From NCBI RefSeq assembly GCF_051622035.1, contig NC_135358.1, positions 498,501 through 562,500 of the forward strand: a stretch of DNA of 64,000 nt, written 5' to 3'. The notes under the pieces were generated by a model. That model saw nothing but the letters and a program-made list of their open reading frames with translations. It was not told where the DNA came from and ran no database searches. This DNA is from Arctopsyche grandis. Taxonomy: Eukaryota > Arthropoda > Insecta > Trichoptera > Hydropsychidae. Each line of letters starts with the position of its first letter. The first letter of the stretch is position 1. This document shows positions 1 to 11,022 of this stretch, one piece after another. The translations under genes and the position numbers were made by a program.

Positions 1-1450
1 GGATTCAAGTTGACGTCGTTTATACTGATTTTTCTAAAGCATTTGATAAAATCAATCAACGCCTATTACTCAATAAGCTTTGGTCCCTCGGAATCCGAGA
101 AAATCTTTTTCGTTAGATTTCTTCTTACATCTTAAACCGTCATCAAATCACAACTCTAAATGGTTTTAAATCCTCACTTAGACATATTCCTTCCGGAGTC
201 CCACAAGGATCGCATTTAGGTCCCTTATTCTTTTTACTCTATATTAACGATATTTCAAATATTTTCAAACATTTTTCTATACTCCTGTATGCTGATGATA
301 CAAAAATTTATAAACCTATATACACTATAGATGATTTTCATAAGCTACAGGAAGATCTGGATAGATTTTCTATATATTGTTTGAATAATGGCCTTTTTAT
401 TAATCTAGATAAATGCTCTATTTTAAATTTCACTAGAAATAATTCTATCATCACCTATAACTATCAATTAAACATTCAATCCTAAACACATCATCTTCTA
501 TTAAGGAACTTGGTGTAATACTTAATAACAAACTAAACTTCTTTGAACATATTTCCTTCATTACCAACAATGCATTTAAATCTCTTGGATTCCTACTCCG
601 CTCAACAAAACCTTTTAATGCTCCTTATGTACTTAATTTACTTTTTTTCCTTTGTAAGGTCTCACCTTGAATTTGCCTCAATTATCTGGTCACCTTTTTA
701 TTTATCCCATATTAATTGTATTGAAAAAGTCCAACTTAAATTTATTAAATCCTTACGCTATCTTTTTCCTGCATACACCCATATTTAAAAAATCCTATCT
801 TTCTGTCAGGCGACGACTCACTGATGCTACATTCTTTTTTAATCTCATAAATGGTTTCATTATTTTTCTGATTTACTGAGTAAGGTTGATTTCAGGATCC
901 CAGTTAGATATTCTAGACACGTTGCACTGTTCTCACTTAATTCCTTCAATACCAATTCCCAAAAATATTCTTATCTGCAGCGTGTTTATCGTATGTTTAA
1001 CGGGGAGCTGAATGAGTTTGATCTGTTCGGTATTTCCTTCAGATCATATATCAATTCAGAACTACCACTAGGAGAATCTTAACCGACTGATCCATTTACT
1101 ATATTATTATTTATTAATTCGAACCAAGCTAGAATAGTTGCTTCGCATTTGTTTTTTTGATGATTAACATTGTTGTAATTGCTAACTGCGATTCTATTTT
1201 TTTTATATTTTATTTTTGTTTTTTATTATTTTTTATTACGTTATTATCTTTAAAACATTTTTATTATTTCTTATTATTTTTAATGTATTGTCATTTTTAT
1301 TTCTTGCTTCTTAATGTTTAAATTTTTCTTTTTTCTTTCACCTATTTGTGAAAATTCTATAATGGTTTTTTTATCATTATAATTATTATTTTTTGTTAAC
1401 AATTTTGTAAATTTGGAAAGAAAAAACTGTAGATTTTCCTATTAAATAAA
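1..1450 (+). mobile_element. Decayed non-LTR retrotransposon, reverse transcriptase and 3' end
   Basis: Translation of the plus strand shows reverse transcriptase motifs in order: YTDFSKAFDK near 25-55, PSGVPQGSHLGPLF near 187-230 and the catalytic LYADDTKIY near 285-312. Further downstream are typical RT C-terminal phrases (RSHLEFASIIWSP near 660-700; a final block ending in a stop at about 1081). The frame is broken by a TAG near 114, a stop near 484 and several frameshifts, so it is not functional. The end near 1440-1450 is a run of TAAA units, as at the tail of a jockey/CR1-like element. The left part lies outside the window. Confidence 0.85.
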
Positions 1451-2262
1451 TAAATTCCTCTACTGGTCGCACTTGAAAACCACTGATCTAGATAATACAA
1501 TTTCAATAAACGATTTCTTAGAGATTACTGTTATCGCACATTTGCGGATTTACGTAATTTCGTGTATCGTGATTCGAATAATAGACCAAATAAAAATCGA
1601 CGAACAAAAATAAAAAATGTTCTATATTTATTGAAAATTTCCAACATTTTTTTTCCAACTTGTTGCCAATTTTTAATGTTATTGTCGATTGTCGCTTTAA
1701 TGTTTTAAAATGTTGATTTTGACGAATTATTTTCCGGTAATTATCTTTCTAAGTCACATTGGAATTACAGCACTGGATAAATGCCTTCAAAATGTCACTT
1801 ATTTTAAAAGAAGATTGCTTCACTTTCATTTAAATTTAAGTAATACGATCGTGATGTGATTTTCTTCGGTCTTTATTTATTTTATTTTGTCGCTTCCTCT
1901 ATTTCCACTCTCTGTCTCTCTAACTTTTATGTGCTTAAAAATAATTAATATTTAATTAATTTGAATACCTTGTTAATAAATCTGTAATTTTAAATTGTCA
2001 GGGATCACTTCACTTGGAAATGTAAACATGATATTATCTAAAATCTCTTTTTCAGATCTTTGCCCAGTCTATGCGCTTTCTTTTCACCTGGTGATAATTT
2101 CAACTGTGCCGATTCAAAATGTAAGAAAAAAACCATTTATTTGAACTTGACGGAGCCGGAGCCTTTCTTTGAGATGTTTTTATTGTGATTGTGAAATTGT
2201 GGTTTCATTATTAGTGAAATCCCAAATCGCGGATATCTTGTTTCAATAAAAAATACCCCACA
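1451..2262. other. Intergenic region upstream of the NLR-like gene
   Basis: AT-rich sequence with no credible coding potential. It must contain whatever promoter and 5' UTR the downstream giant gene uses. A pyrimidine-rich stretch ending in CAG near 2044-2056 could be a splice acceptor for a 5' UTR exon, but no donor can be assigned. I see no clear TATA box or mobile-element terminus. Confidence 0.4.
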
Positions 2263-5200
2263 ATGGCTTCTACTTCGACGAACTTCGAACAAATTGATAA
2301 AGAAGGATCATTTGAGGATCGCCTATCCAATTTTGTACGTTATTTTGTATGTGAAGTTGAAACTATACTAGAGGCTCATTATAATATATTAGAAAATAAT
2401 GTGAGAAAACCTGGCAAATCTCCATCGGTGATTGCGGGAGCTATTGGAATAAGTGTAAGCTATTTTACTAGTGTTAGTGGAGTAGCAAAATTATTGAAGG
2501 ATCCTGTGAGTATGCCATTTGAAAAATACAATAAGGGCAAGAGCTATTCGTATGCTGATCTTGCTTACAGTTTTCATGAATTCAAACAGGAAGGAAGGGC
2601 TTTGTTCGTGAAGATTGGGATCGAGGTGTTCAAAAGTTTCGAACACCAATTCATGGGTGTCGCCACAAAATATGGACCTCGTCCAGCCATGAAAAGGCTT
2701 GGAAAGGATGCAGCTCGGAGATTTCTAAATTTTATGAAAAAAAAAGAAGAGCAAATTAAAAAGAATGAACCAGAAGAAATGAATCAAATGCACGGAGAAG
2801 AGGGAAATTCATCTGAAGGATTTCCGAAAAAGAGTTTGGTAGCACTCAATGTTATTAATGGTAAATCAAAATTATTCATGAAATCCCATTACAAATTTGC
2901 CAAAAAAATAAACAACTTTACATCTGGTGTAGTTACGAAAATTGACATGGAAACAGATTTTGACATAAATTTTGAAAACGACACGTCCGAAGCCCAATCG
3001 TGGAAAACATATGAATTATATGAGGAAGCTGGGATCATGAAGAAAAAAAATGATACCAAATTTGAATTTTACGCTCGGAATCCATTGAATTGCGAAAAAT
3101 ATTTTTATCGCCAACATTTGGAAAGTGAAATTTTAGGAAAGGAGTATTTGGGACCCCTTGATCCACCTGAATTTCAATTCAAATACACTGAAGACTTAAA
3201 ATATTTACATCACGAAGAGTTAATATTTCGTAAAATTAATGATAATGATGAAGATTTTTTCCGAATGAGATCGTTGGAAATACTCGAAGAATTGAAGAAA
3301 GATATTCAAAGCAATACTGAAATCTTAAATAGTGAAGAAAAAATACAGAATTCTATGATAATAGAAGATATAAGCAAACGTATCGTATCGATTCAAATTG
3401 AACTGGAAAAATGTATAACTACAGATGGCGAAGAAACGAGAAATTTAATTAAAGGTGTTGAAAGCGAGTTGAAAGAATATATATGTAAAGATGGTGATGA
3501 AACGAGAGATTTAATTAAGGGGGAAATAAAAAAACAAGTAAACGAAAAGTTCGATGCCTTGAAATCGAATCTTAACGTTGATAAAAAACAAATTTCATTT
3601 GGAGTATTTGCTCCTGTCAAATCGTTCACTGGAAGAACAGAAGAACTTGAAAAGTTACACACAGCTTTAACAAAAGATGAAAAGACAGCAATAATTTCTC
3701 AATCAACTGCTATAACAGGACTCGGCGGTATTGGAAAGACGGAACTGGCTATGAAATATGCAGAGGCTAAAACTGAGTTTTATTATAATATTATTATGAT
3801 TAAATCTGAAAAAATAGAAAATATCATTAAAACTTTCAAATCCCTAGCTAAGAAAATGGGAATTCCAACAGAAATAGACGTAAAAAAGAATTATTCAAAG
3901 AATAAATCCGATGAAAACAAAACAGAAAAACAGGACCGAGATGTTAACGATATAGTTGAAGAGGTCTACGAGTATTTAAATAGTGATGAAAGAAAATCAT
4001 TAGTAATATTAGATAATGTTGAGGCTCCTGACGACGTGAAAGATTTCATTTTTCAAGGAAACTTACGAACAAGAAATATTTATACGTTGATAACTTCCAG
4101 ACGGAGAGAATGGAATGTGGGAGATATCGGAGACTTTCAAGTAATTTCATTGGAGGTGTTTTCTGAAGAAGATGCTTTTGAATATGTCAGTAAATATTTA
4201 AATCAAGACAATGAAGAGGATATAAAGAAATTAATCCAGGAATTGGGCAGACTTCCGTTAGCCCTCAAACAAAGCGTCGCTTATATAACACAGGGAAATA
4301 AAGGAAAATTGACTAAAACGAAAAAAATCACTATCGCAAATTATTTAATTTTATTTAAAGAAAAACAAGAATTAATACTCAAATCAGGCCATAATGAAAA
4401 GTATGATGTATATGGTAAAACATTAATGACAACGTGGCAGATATCTTTGGAACGAATAAAAGCGGATCCTGATTTAGGCCATCTTGCTCTGAAAATATTT
4501 TATATTATTGCCTACCTCTCACCAGATGATATTCAAATTGAAGAGCTTTTTTCCGGAATGAAGGAAGATATTGATGACGTAAAAGAAGCATTAGAATTGG
4601 TGTACGAATATTCCATGATTGATTTGATTGAAGAGAGGATAAATGTACATCGTCTCGTTCAAAAAGTGACCAGAGTAAATTTGAAGATGAAAAATGAAGA
4701 AGAAACGGTATTGAGGAAGGCGTTAGATTTGTTAAACAATACGCAATTTGAGGAACATGCGGCTTACGTATGGGAGTACTCGTGTGATTATCCTCAAGTA
4801 GTTAAAGACTTTTATTCCAAATCAAAATATGGTAAGAACAAAAACAGCCCATTGCATTTATTGGTGGCGTATCGTAATGATTCCACAATAATAGAAAGCA
4901 TTGCGAAAATATTGAAAGATATCGATGTAAATTGTGAAAACCGCTTTGGCGACACACCTCTTTATATAGCAGCTCAATATGGCAACGAAAATGTTGTGAA
5001 GTTTCTTTTTGGGAAAACGGCCAATTATTATCATAAAGCAAAATCATTTCGTGTTGCATTAGAAAACGGCCACGTTGAAGTAGTTAAATATTTGCACGGC
5101 AAAGACAAAACACTTGCAGATCAAACAAACTGGAAAAATGAAAAACCATTAGATGTCGCTATTTTAAAAGGGCATCCTAAAATTGTCAGCATATTAAAGC

Positions 5201-8200
5201 CAAATGATAATGACAAATTATTATTTCATGCTAAAATAAGAGAAGCCATTTTACAGAAAAACCTAAAAGTGTGTGAAATTTTAATAAAAAACGCGGCTGA
5301 AAACAATCCTCAATATTTAGGATTACGATTTGGTTATGAAAAAGAAACTATTTTTCAATTCGTTATTGAAAGGGTCGAAGTTGACGTATTGGGAATTCTG
5401 ATAAACTCAACTATTGGTAAGGATTGCGACGATTGGATTCAATATGCTTTAAAAATGGGAAACTTAAATATCATTAAGTGTTTCCTAAAAAATGATACAG
5501 ACGACAGAATTGCCAAATGCTATGGACAAATTTTACGTTATTATGTAGATAAAAATAATTCTCTGACTGATATTAATGAAATATTAGAGACAATGAGTAC
5601 AAACTTTGCCGATACCGAAGGTAAAACTGCTCTTCACTATGCAGTGCTCTATGAAAATGAGGATTTGTGTAAAATGATTTTGGCAAAGGGAGTAGATATA
5701 GAAATTGCTGATATCGAAGGAAAAATTCCATTACATTATGCAGTAGCGTGTAAAAATGAGAATTTGTGTAAAATAATTTTAATGAATACGCCAAATATTG
5801 ATATTGTTGATAACAAAGGAAAATCTCCATTTTATTACTTAGCAATGAAGGAAAATGAATATTTATGTGAAATGATTTTAGAGAATGGCCAAAATATTGA
5901 CTTCGCCGATGACAATATGAAAACCCTTCTACACCATGCAGTGATAAATAGTAATGAAAATTTGTGTAGTATGATTTTCACGAAGGAGCCAAAAATTGAC
6001 ATTGCTGACAATGAAGGAAGAACTGCACTACATTATGCATTAATGTGTAAAAATGAAAATTTGTGTAAAATGATTTTGGAACGGGGCCCAAAAATTGATA
6101 TTATCGATAAACAGGGAAGAACTCCCCTTCATTATGGACTGCTGTATAGAAATGAAAACACTTGTGAATTATTTTTGACAGAAAAACCAAATATTGAAAT
6201 TGCTGATAATGAAGGAAAAACACCACTTCATTATACAGCAACGTATAAAAATGAGAATTTGTGTAAAATGATTTTGGAAAAGGGCCCAAATATTGACATA
6301 ACCGATAAACTAGGAAGAACTCCCCTTCATTATGCGGTGAAGTACGAAAATAAAAACACGTGTGAGTTGATTTTGAGAAAGAAGTCACATATTGATATTG
6401 CTGATAATGAAGGGAAAACTCCGCTTCATTATGCAGCAGAGTTACAAAATGAGAATTTGTGCAAAATGATTTTAAAAGAGGGCCCAAAAATTGACATTAT
6501 CGATAAACAAGGAAGAACTCCACTCGATTGTGCAATGATTTGTAATAATGAAATCACGTGTGAATTGATTTTGACAAGTGGGTCAACTATTGATATTCCC
6601 AACAAACGAGGAATGACTTCACTTCAATATACAGTGATGATTAAAAATGAGAAGTTGTGTAAAAAAGTTTTGGAAAAGAGCCCAAATATTAACATAACCG
6701 ATAAACAAGGAAGAACTCCCCTTCATTGTGCAGTGGTTTGTGAAAATGAGAATTTGTGTAAAATGATTTTGGAAAAGGGCCCAAATGTTGACATTACCGA
6801 TAAACATGGAAGAACTCCCCTTCATTGTGCAGTGTTTTGTGAAAAAATAAACATCTGTGAATTGATTTTGACAAAGAAACCAAATTTGGACATTCCTGAC
6901 ACACAAGGAGAGACTCCGCTTCATTATGCATTAAAGTGTGAAAATAAAAACTTGTTGAAATTGCTTTTGACAAAGAAGACAAATGTTGATATTGTTGATA
7001 ACCAAGGAAAATCTCCATTTTATTACTTAGCAATGAAGGAAAATGAATATTTATGTAAAATGATTTTGGGAAATGGCCATAATATTGACTTCACCGATCA
7101 CAATATGAAAACTCTTCTACACCATGCAGTGATAAATAATAATGAAAATTTGTGTAGTATGATTTTTATGAAGAAGCCAAAAATTGATATTACTGATGAT
7201 GAAGGAAAAACTCCCCTTCATTATGCAGCAATGTCTGAAAATTATAATTTGTGTAAAATGATTTTGGAGAAGGGCCCAAAAATTGACATTATCGATAAAC
7301 AGGGAAGAACTCCCCTACATTATGCACTGGTGTATGAAAATAAAAAGACATGTAAACTAATTTTGACAAAGGAGCCAAATATTGATTTAGCTGATAATGA
7401 TGGAAAAACACCACTGCATTACGCAGCAGTGTGTGAAAATGAAAAGTTGTGTAAAATGATTTTGGAAAGGGGCCCAAAAATTGATATTATCGATGAACAG
7501 AGGAGAACACCCCTTCATTGTGCAGTAATAACTAAAAATAGGTTTTTATGTAAAATGATTTTGGAAAAGGGCCCAAAAATTGACATTATTGATAAACAGG
7601 GAAGAACTCCCCTTCATTATGCACTGGTGTATGGAGAGGAAAAAATATGTGAACTAATTTTGATAACGGAGCCAAATATTGATTTAGCTGATAATGATGG
7701 AAAAACTCCACTGCATTACGCAGCAGTGTGTGAAAATGAGAATTTGTGTAAAATGATTTTGGAAAGGGGCCCAAAAATTGATATTATTGATAAAAAGGGA
7801 AGAACTCCCCTTCATGATGCACTGGTGTATGGACATAAAAACACATGTGAACTAATTTTGACAGCGGAACCAAATATTGATATAGCTGATAATTATGGAT
7901 CAACTCCCCTTCATTGTGCAGTAATAACTAAAAATATGTTTTTGTGTGAAAAAATTTTGGAAAAGGGCCCAAAAATTGACATTATCGATAAAGAGGGAAA
8001 AACTCCCCTTCATTATGCACTGGTGTATGGATATGAAAAAATATGTGAACTAATTTTGACAACGGAGCCAAATATTGATTTGGCTGATAATGATGGAAAA
8101 ACTCCACTGCATTACGCAGCAGTGTGTGAAAATGAGAATTTGTGTAAAATGATTTTGGAAAGGGGCCCAAAAATTGACATTATCGATAAAGAGGGAAAAA

Positions 8201-11022
8201 CTCCCCTTCATTATGCACTGGTGTATGGATATGAAAAAATATGTGAACTAATTTTGACAACGGAACCAAATATTGATATAGCTGATAATTATGGATCAAC
8301 TCCCCTTCATTGTGCAGTAATAACTAAAAATATGTTTTTGTGTGAAAAAATTTTGGAAAAGGGCCCAAAAATTGACATTATCGATAAAGAGGGAAAAACT
8401 CCCCTTCATTATGCACTGGTGTATGGATATGAAAAAATATGTGAACTAATTTTGACAAAGGAGCCAAATATTGATTTGGCTGATAATGATGGAAAAACTC
8501 CACTGCATTACGCAGCAGTGTGTGAAAATGAGAATTTGTGTAAAATGATTTTGGAAAGGGGCCCAAAAATTGACATTATCGATAAAGAGGGAAAAACTCC
8601 CCTTCATTATGCACTGGTGTATGGATATGAAAAAATATGTGAACTAATTTTGACAACGGAGCCAAATATTGATTTGGCTGATAATGATGGAAAAACTCCA
8701 CTGCATTACGCAGCAGTGTGTGAAAATGAGAATTTGTGTAAAATGATTTTGGAAAGGGGCCCAAAAATTGATATTATTGATAAAAAGGGAAGAACTCCCC
8801 TTCATGATGCACTGGTGTATGGACATAAAAACACATGTGAACTAATTTTGACAGCGGAACCAAATATTGATATAGCTGATAATGATGGAAAAACTCCACT
8901 GCATTACGCAGCAGTGTGTGAAAATGAGAATTTGTGTAAAATGATTTTGGAAAGGGGCCCAAAAATTGATATTATTGATAAAAAGGGAAGAACTCCCCTT
9001 CATTATGCACTGGTGTATGGAAATAAAAACACATGTGAACTAATTTTGACAGCGGAACCAAATATTGATATAGCTGATAATGATGGAAAAACTCCACTGC
9101 ATTACGCAGCAGTGTGTGAAAATGAGAATTTGTGTAAAATGATTTTGGAAAGGGGCCCAAAAATTGATATTATTGATAAAAAGGGAAGAACTCCCCTTCA
9201 TTATGCACTGGTGTATGGAAATAAAAACACATGTGAACTAATTTTGACAGCGGAACCAAATATTGATATAGCTGATAATGATGGAAAAACTCCACTGCAT
9301 TACGCAGCAGTGTGTGAAAATGAGAATTTGTGTAAAATGATTTTGGAAAAGGGCATAAATATTGACATTACCGATAATCAAGGAAGAACTCCGCTTCATT
9401 GTGCAGTGTTGTGTGAAAATATAAATACGTGTAGATTGATTTTGACAGAGGAGCCAAATATTGATATAGCTGATAATGATGGAAAAACTCCACTGCATTA
9501 CGCAGCAGTGTGTGAAAATGAGAATTTGTGTAAAATGATTTTGGAAAGGGGCCCAAAAATTGATATTATTGATAAAAAGGGAAGAACTCCCCTTCATTAT
9601 GCACTGGTGTATGGAAATAAAAACACATGTAAACTAATTTTGACAGCGGAGCCAAATATTGATATAGCTGATAATGATGGAAAAACTCCACTGCATTACG
9701 CAGCAGTGTGTGAAAATGAGAATTTGTGTAAATTAATTTTGGAAAAGGGCATAAATATTGACATTACCGATAATCAAGGAAGAACTCCGCTTCATTGTGC
9801 AGTGTTGTGTGAAAATATAAATACGTGTAGATTGATTTTGACAGAGGAGCCAAATATTGATATAGCTGATAATGATGGAAAAACTCCACTGCATTACGCA
9901 GCAGTGTGTGAAAATGAGAATTTGTGTAAATTGATTTTGGAAAAGGGCATAAATATTGACATTACCGATAATCAAGGAAGAACTCCGCTTCATTGTGCAG
10001 TGTTGTGTGAAAATATAAATACGTGTAGATTGATTTTGACAGAGGAGCCAAATATCGATATTGCTGATAATGAAGGAAAAACTCCCCTTCATTATGCTAC
10101 ATTGAGTAATGATGCGAATTTGTGTAAAATGATTTTAGAAAAGGGACCAAATGTAAAAGGAAGTACTCTACTTCTCTATGCAGCATTAAATATAAATGAG
10201 ACAGTTTTTCAATTGATCTTTAATATGTACCGAAGTGATAAAAAAACCCCACTAATTCTCGCAGCTTTTTATGGCAAATCTCAATTCATTAATGATTTAT
10301 TGAACAATGAACTGATTCAGAACGGACTAAATATCGATGCAAGAGATGAGCTTGGAAGAAATCCTTTGCATTATGCTGCGGAAGGGCGAAATGAGAGTGG
10401 CATATTATTTCTCATTAAAGAGGGCATCGACTTGAACTTGACCGATAATGAAGGATGTACACCACTACTTTTAATCATGAAGAAATATGTACAGATGATA
10501 CAAGCGATGATTGAAATTAAAGCCAGTTTCAAAGACCTTGACAGATTCGAGCGAGATGTCATAAAAAAGAACACAGTATTTGCTAAAGCATATTTTTTTA
10601 AAATTTTCGAGGAAAAGGGGGCAGATCTTACTTTATTTCAAGTAAATAAACATAAAAGTTATAAAGAAACTGTAGAATTCTTACTGAAGAAAGGGGCTAA
10701 TCCCAATGTGTCGAACAAAGATGGTCAAACCCCCCTACACTTGGCAGTTCAATATGCTTCAAGTGGTTTTGTAGAGTTGCTTATCTCTTATGGGAGTGAT
10801 ACTAGCACCAAAAATAATCTTGGAAAATCTCCTCTTGATATTGCCTATGAACGTCAAAATTCAACATTCAATATTCGATACTTAACGGGAGGCATTTGTG
10901 ATAATCAATTTTTTTCAGATAATTTATATTTTGAGACAAATTTATCATATTTATCTTATTTGGATTTATTTGAGATTAATAAGTTAATGAAACAACATTT
11001 AAACTATGATATATTTACTTAA
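2263..11022 (+). CDS. Giant intronless NLR-like protein: NB-ARC NTPase plus ankyrin array (2919 aa)
   Basis: One open frame of 2919 residues. The start is the ATG in CACAATGG, preceded by an A-rich leader; no earlier in-frame ATG is evident. Domains in order: residues 1-180, an unrecognised helical region with a Gly/Ser-rich hydrophobic stretch (about 50-75); 190-440, a charged region whose end is predicted coiled coil and holds two similar segments (DGEETRNLIKG, DGDETRDLIKG); about 450-800, an NB-ARC/STAND module with P-loop GLGGIGKT (486-493), Walker B LVILD (580-584), a TSRR segment (611-614) and LGRLPLAL (661-668), then a winged-helix-like part; about 870-1115, degenerate ankyrins; about 1119-2626, some 45 regular 33-residue ankyrin repeats; then degenerate repeats and a short tail. 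The architecture is that of a signal-sensing STAND ATPase (NLR type): ligand-binding repeats, nucleotide switch, N-terminal effector. The cellular role is unknown. No signal peptide is visible, so it is probably cytosolic. It could be an acquired bacterial-type gene or an insect-specific expansion. The surrounding DNA is decayed repeats, yet this frame is intact. Confidence 0.9.
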   Translation: MASTSTNFEQIDKEGSFEDRLSNFVRYFVCEVETILEAHYNILENNVRKPGKSPSVIAGAIGISVSYFTSVSGVAKLLKDPVSMPFEKYNKGKSYSYADLAYSFHEFKQEGRALFVKIGIEVFKSFEHQFMGVATKYGPRPAMKRLGKDAARRFLNFMKKKEEQIKKNEPEEMNQMHGEEGNSSEGFPKKSLVALNVINGKSKLFMKSHYKFAKKINNFTSGVVTKIDMETDFDINFENDTSEAQSWKTYELYEEAGIMKKKNDTKFEFYARNPLNCEKYFYRQHLESEILGKEYLGPLDPPEFQFKYTEDLKYLHHEELIFRKINDNDEDFFRMRSLEILEELKKDIQSNTEILNSEEKIQNSMIIEDISKRIVSIQIELEKCITTDGEETRNLIKGVESELKEYICKDGDETRDLIKGEIKKQVNEKFDALKSNLNVDKKQISFGVFAPVKSFTGRTEELEKLHTALTKDEKTAIISQSTAITGLGGIGKTELAMKYAEAKTEFYYNIIMIKSEKIENIIKTFKSLAKKMGIPTEIDVKKNYSKNKSDENKTEKQDRDVNDIVEEVYEYLNSDERKSLVILDNVEAPDDVKDFIFQGNLRTRNIYTLITSRRREWNVGDIGDFQVISLEVFSEEDAFEYVSKYLNQDNEEDIKKLIQELGRLPLALKQSVAYITQGNKGKLTKTKKITIANYLILFKEKQELILKSGHNEKYDVYGKTLMTTWQISLERIKADPDLGHLALKIFYIIAYLSPDDIQIEELFSGMKEDIDDVKEALELVYEYSMIDLIEERINVHRLVQKVTRVNLKMKNEEETVLRKALDLLNNTQFEEHAAYVWEYSCDYPQVVKDFYSKSKYGKNKNSPLHLLVAYRNDSTIIESIAKILKDIDVNCENRFGDTPLYIAAQYGNENVVKFLFGKTANYYHKAKSFRVALENGHVEVVKYLHGKDKTLADQTNWKNEKPLDVAILKGHPKIVSILKPNDNDKLLFHAKIREAILQKNLKVCEILIKNAAENNPQYLGLRFGYEKETIFQFVIERVEVDVLGILINSTIGKDCDDWIQYALKMGNLNIIKCFLKNDTDDRIAKCYGQILRYYVDKNNSLTDINEILETMSTNFADTEGKTALHYAVLYENEDLCKMILAKGVDIEIADIEGKIPLHYAVACKNENLCKIILMNTPNIDIVDNKGKSPFYYLAMKENEYLCEMILENGQNIDFADDNMKTLLHHAVINSNENLCSMIFTKEPKIDIADNEGRTALHYALMCKNENLCKMILERGPKIDIIDKQGRTPLHYGLLYRNENTCELFLTEKPNIEIADNEGKTPLHYTATYKNENLCKMILEKGPNIDITDKLGRTPLHYAVKYENKNTCELILRKKSHIDIADNEGKTPLHYAAELQNENLCKMILKEGPKIDIIDKQGRTPLDCAMICNNEITCELILTSGSTIDIPNKRGMTSLQYTVMIKNEKLCKKVLEKSPNINITDKQGRTPLHCAVVCENENLCKMILEKGPNVDITDKHGRTPLHCAVFCEKINICELILTKKPNLDIPDTQGETPLHYALKCENKNLLKLLLTKKTNVDIVDNQGKSPFYYLAMKENEYLCKMILGNGHNIDFTDHNMKTLLHHAVINNNENLCSMIFMKKPKIDITDDEGKTPLHYAAMSENYNLCKMILEKGPKIDIIDKQGRTPLHYALVYENKKTCKLILTKEPNIDLADNDGKTPLHYAAVCENEKLCKMILERGPKIDIIDEQRRTPLHCAVITKNRFLCKMILEKGPKIDIIDKQGRTPLHYALVYGEEKICELILITEPNIDLADNDGKTPLHYAAVCENENLCKMILERGPKIDIIDKKGRTPLHDALVYGHKNTCELILTAEPNIDIADNYGSTPLHCAVITKNMFLCEKILEKGPKIDIIDKEGKTPLHYALVYGYEKICELILTTEPNIDLADNDGKTPLHYAAVCENENLCKMILERGPKIDIIDKEGKTPLHYALVYGYEKICELILTTEPNIDIADNYGSTPLHCAVITKNMFLCEKILEKGPKIDIIDKEGKTPLHYALVYGYEKICELILTKEPNIDLADNDGKTPLHYAAVCENENLCKMILERGPKIDIIDKEGKTPLHYALVYGYEKICELILTTEPNIDLADNDGKTPLHYAAVCENENLCKMILERGPKIDIIDKKGRTPLHDALVYGHKNTCELILTAEPNIDIADNDGKTPLHYAAVCENENLCKMILERGPKIDIIDKKGRTPLHYALVYGNKNTCELILTAEPNIDIADNDGKTPLHYAAVCENENLCKMILERGPKIDIIDKKGRTPLHYALVYGNKNTCELILTAEPNIDIADNDGKTPLHYAAVCENENLCKMILEKGINIDITDNQGRTPLHCAVLCENINTCRLILTEEPNIDIADNDGKTPLHYAAVCENENLCKMILERGPKIDIIDKKGRTPLHYALVYGNKNTCKLILTAEPNIDIADNDGKTPLHYAAVCENENLCKLILEKGINIDITDNQGRTPLHCAVLCENINTCRLILTEEPNIDIADNDGKTPLHYAAVCENENLCKLILEKGINIDITDNQGRTPLHCAVLCENINTCRLILTEEPNIDIADNEGKTPLHYATLSNDANLCKMILEKGPNVKGSTLLLYAALNINETVFQLIFNMYRSDKKTPLILAAFYGKSQFINDLLNNELIQNGLNIDARDELGRNPLHYAAEGRNESGILFLIKEGIDLNLTDNEGCTPLLLIMKKYVQMIQAMIEIKASFKDLDRFERDVIKKNTVFAKAYFFKIFEEKGADLTLFQVNKHKSYKETVEFLLKKGANPNVSNKDGQTPLHLAVQYASSGFVELLISYGSDTSTKNNLGKSPLDIAYERQNSTFNIRYLTGGICDNQFFSDNLYFETNLSYLSYLDLFEINKLMKQHLNYDIFT
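5620..10140 (+). repeat. 99-bp/198-bp tandem array encoding ankyrin repeats
   Basis: About 45 head-to-tail 99-bp units encode 33-residue ankyrin repeats with the TPLHYA core. Two alternating types (one with NENLCKMIL, one with TCELIL) make a 198-bp, 66-residue doublet. From about 7390 to 10070 the copies are almost identical at the DNA level: the string CACTGCATTACGCAGC recurs at 198-bp multiples. Larger duplications are visible: the 12-repeat block at 5821 reappears at 7009 (1188 bp = 12 x 99), and the AATTATGGATCAACTCC unit at 7891 reappears at 8287 (396 bp). All lengths are multiples of 99, so the frame is preserved. Confidence 0.95.

Noticed and set aside
5573-10092. Many 60-130-codon open frames on the minus strand within the ankyrin array, several almost identical 62-codon frames
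   Set aside because: They recur with the 198-bp period and are antisense shadows of the ankyrin repeats.
5620-10140. Regular repeat array that could suggest a CRISPR or satellite
   Set aside because: Units are contiguous 99-bp coding repeats in frame, without spacers.
2263-11022. Giant gene as bacterial contamination or an endosymbiont contig
   Set aside because: The window is continuous with insect genes and retroelements on both sides. An assembly join cannot be excluded from sequence alone, but nothing at the borders suggests one.
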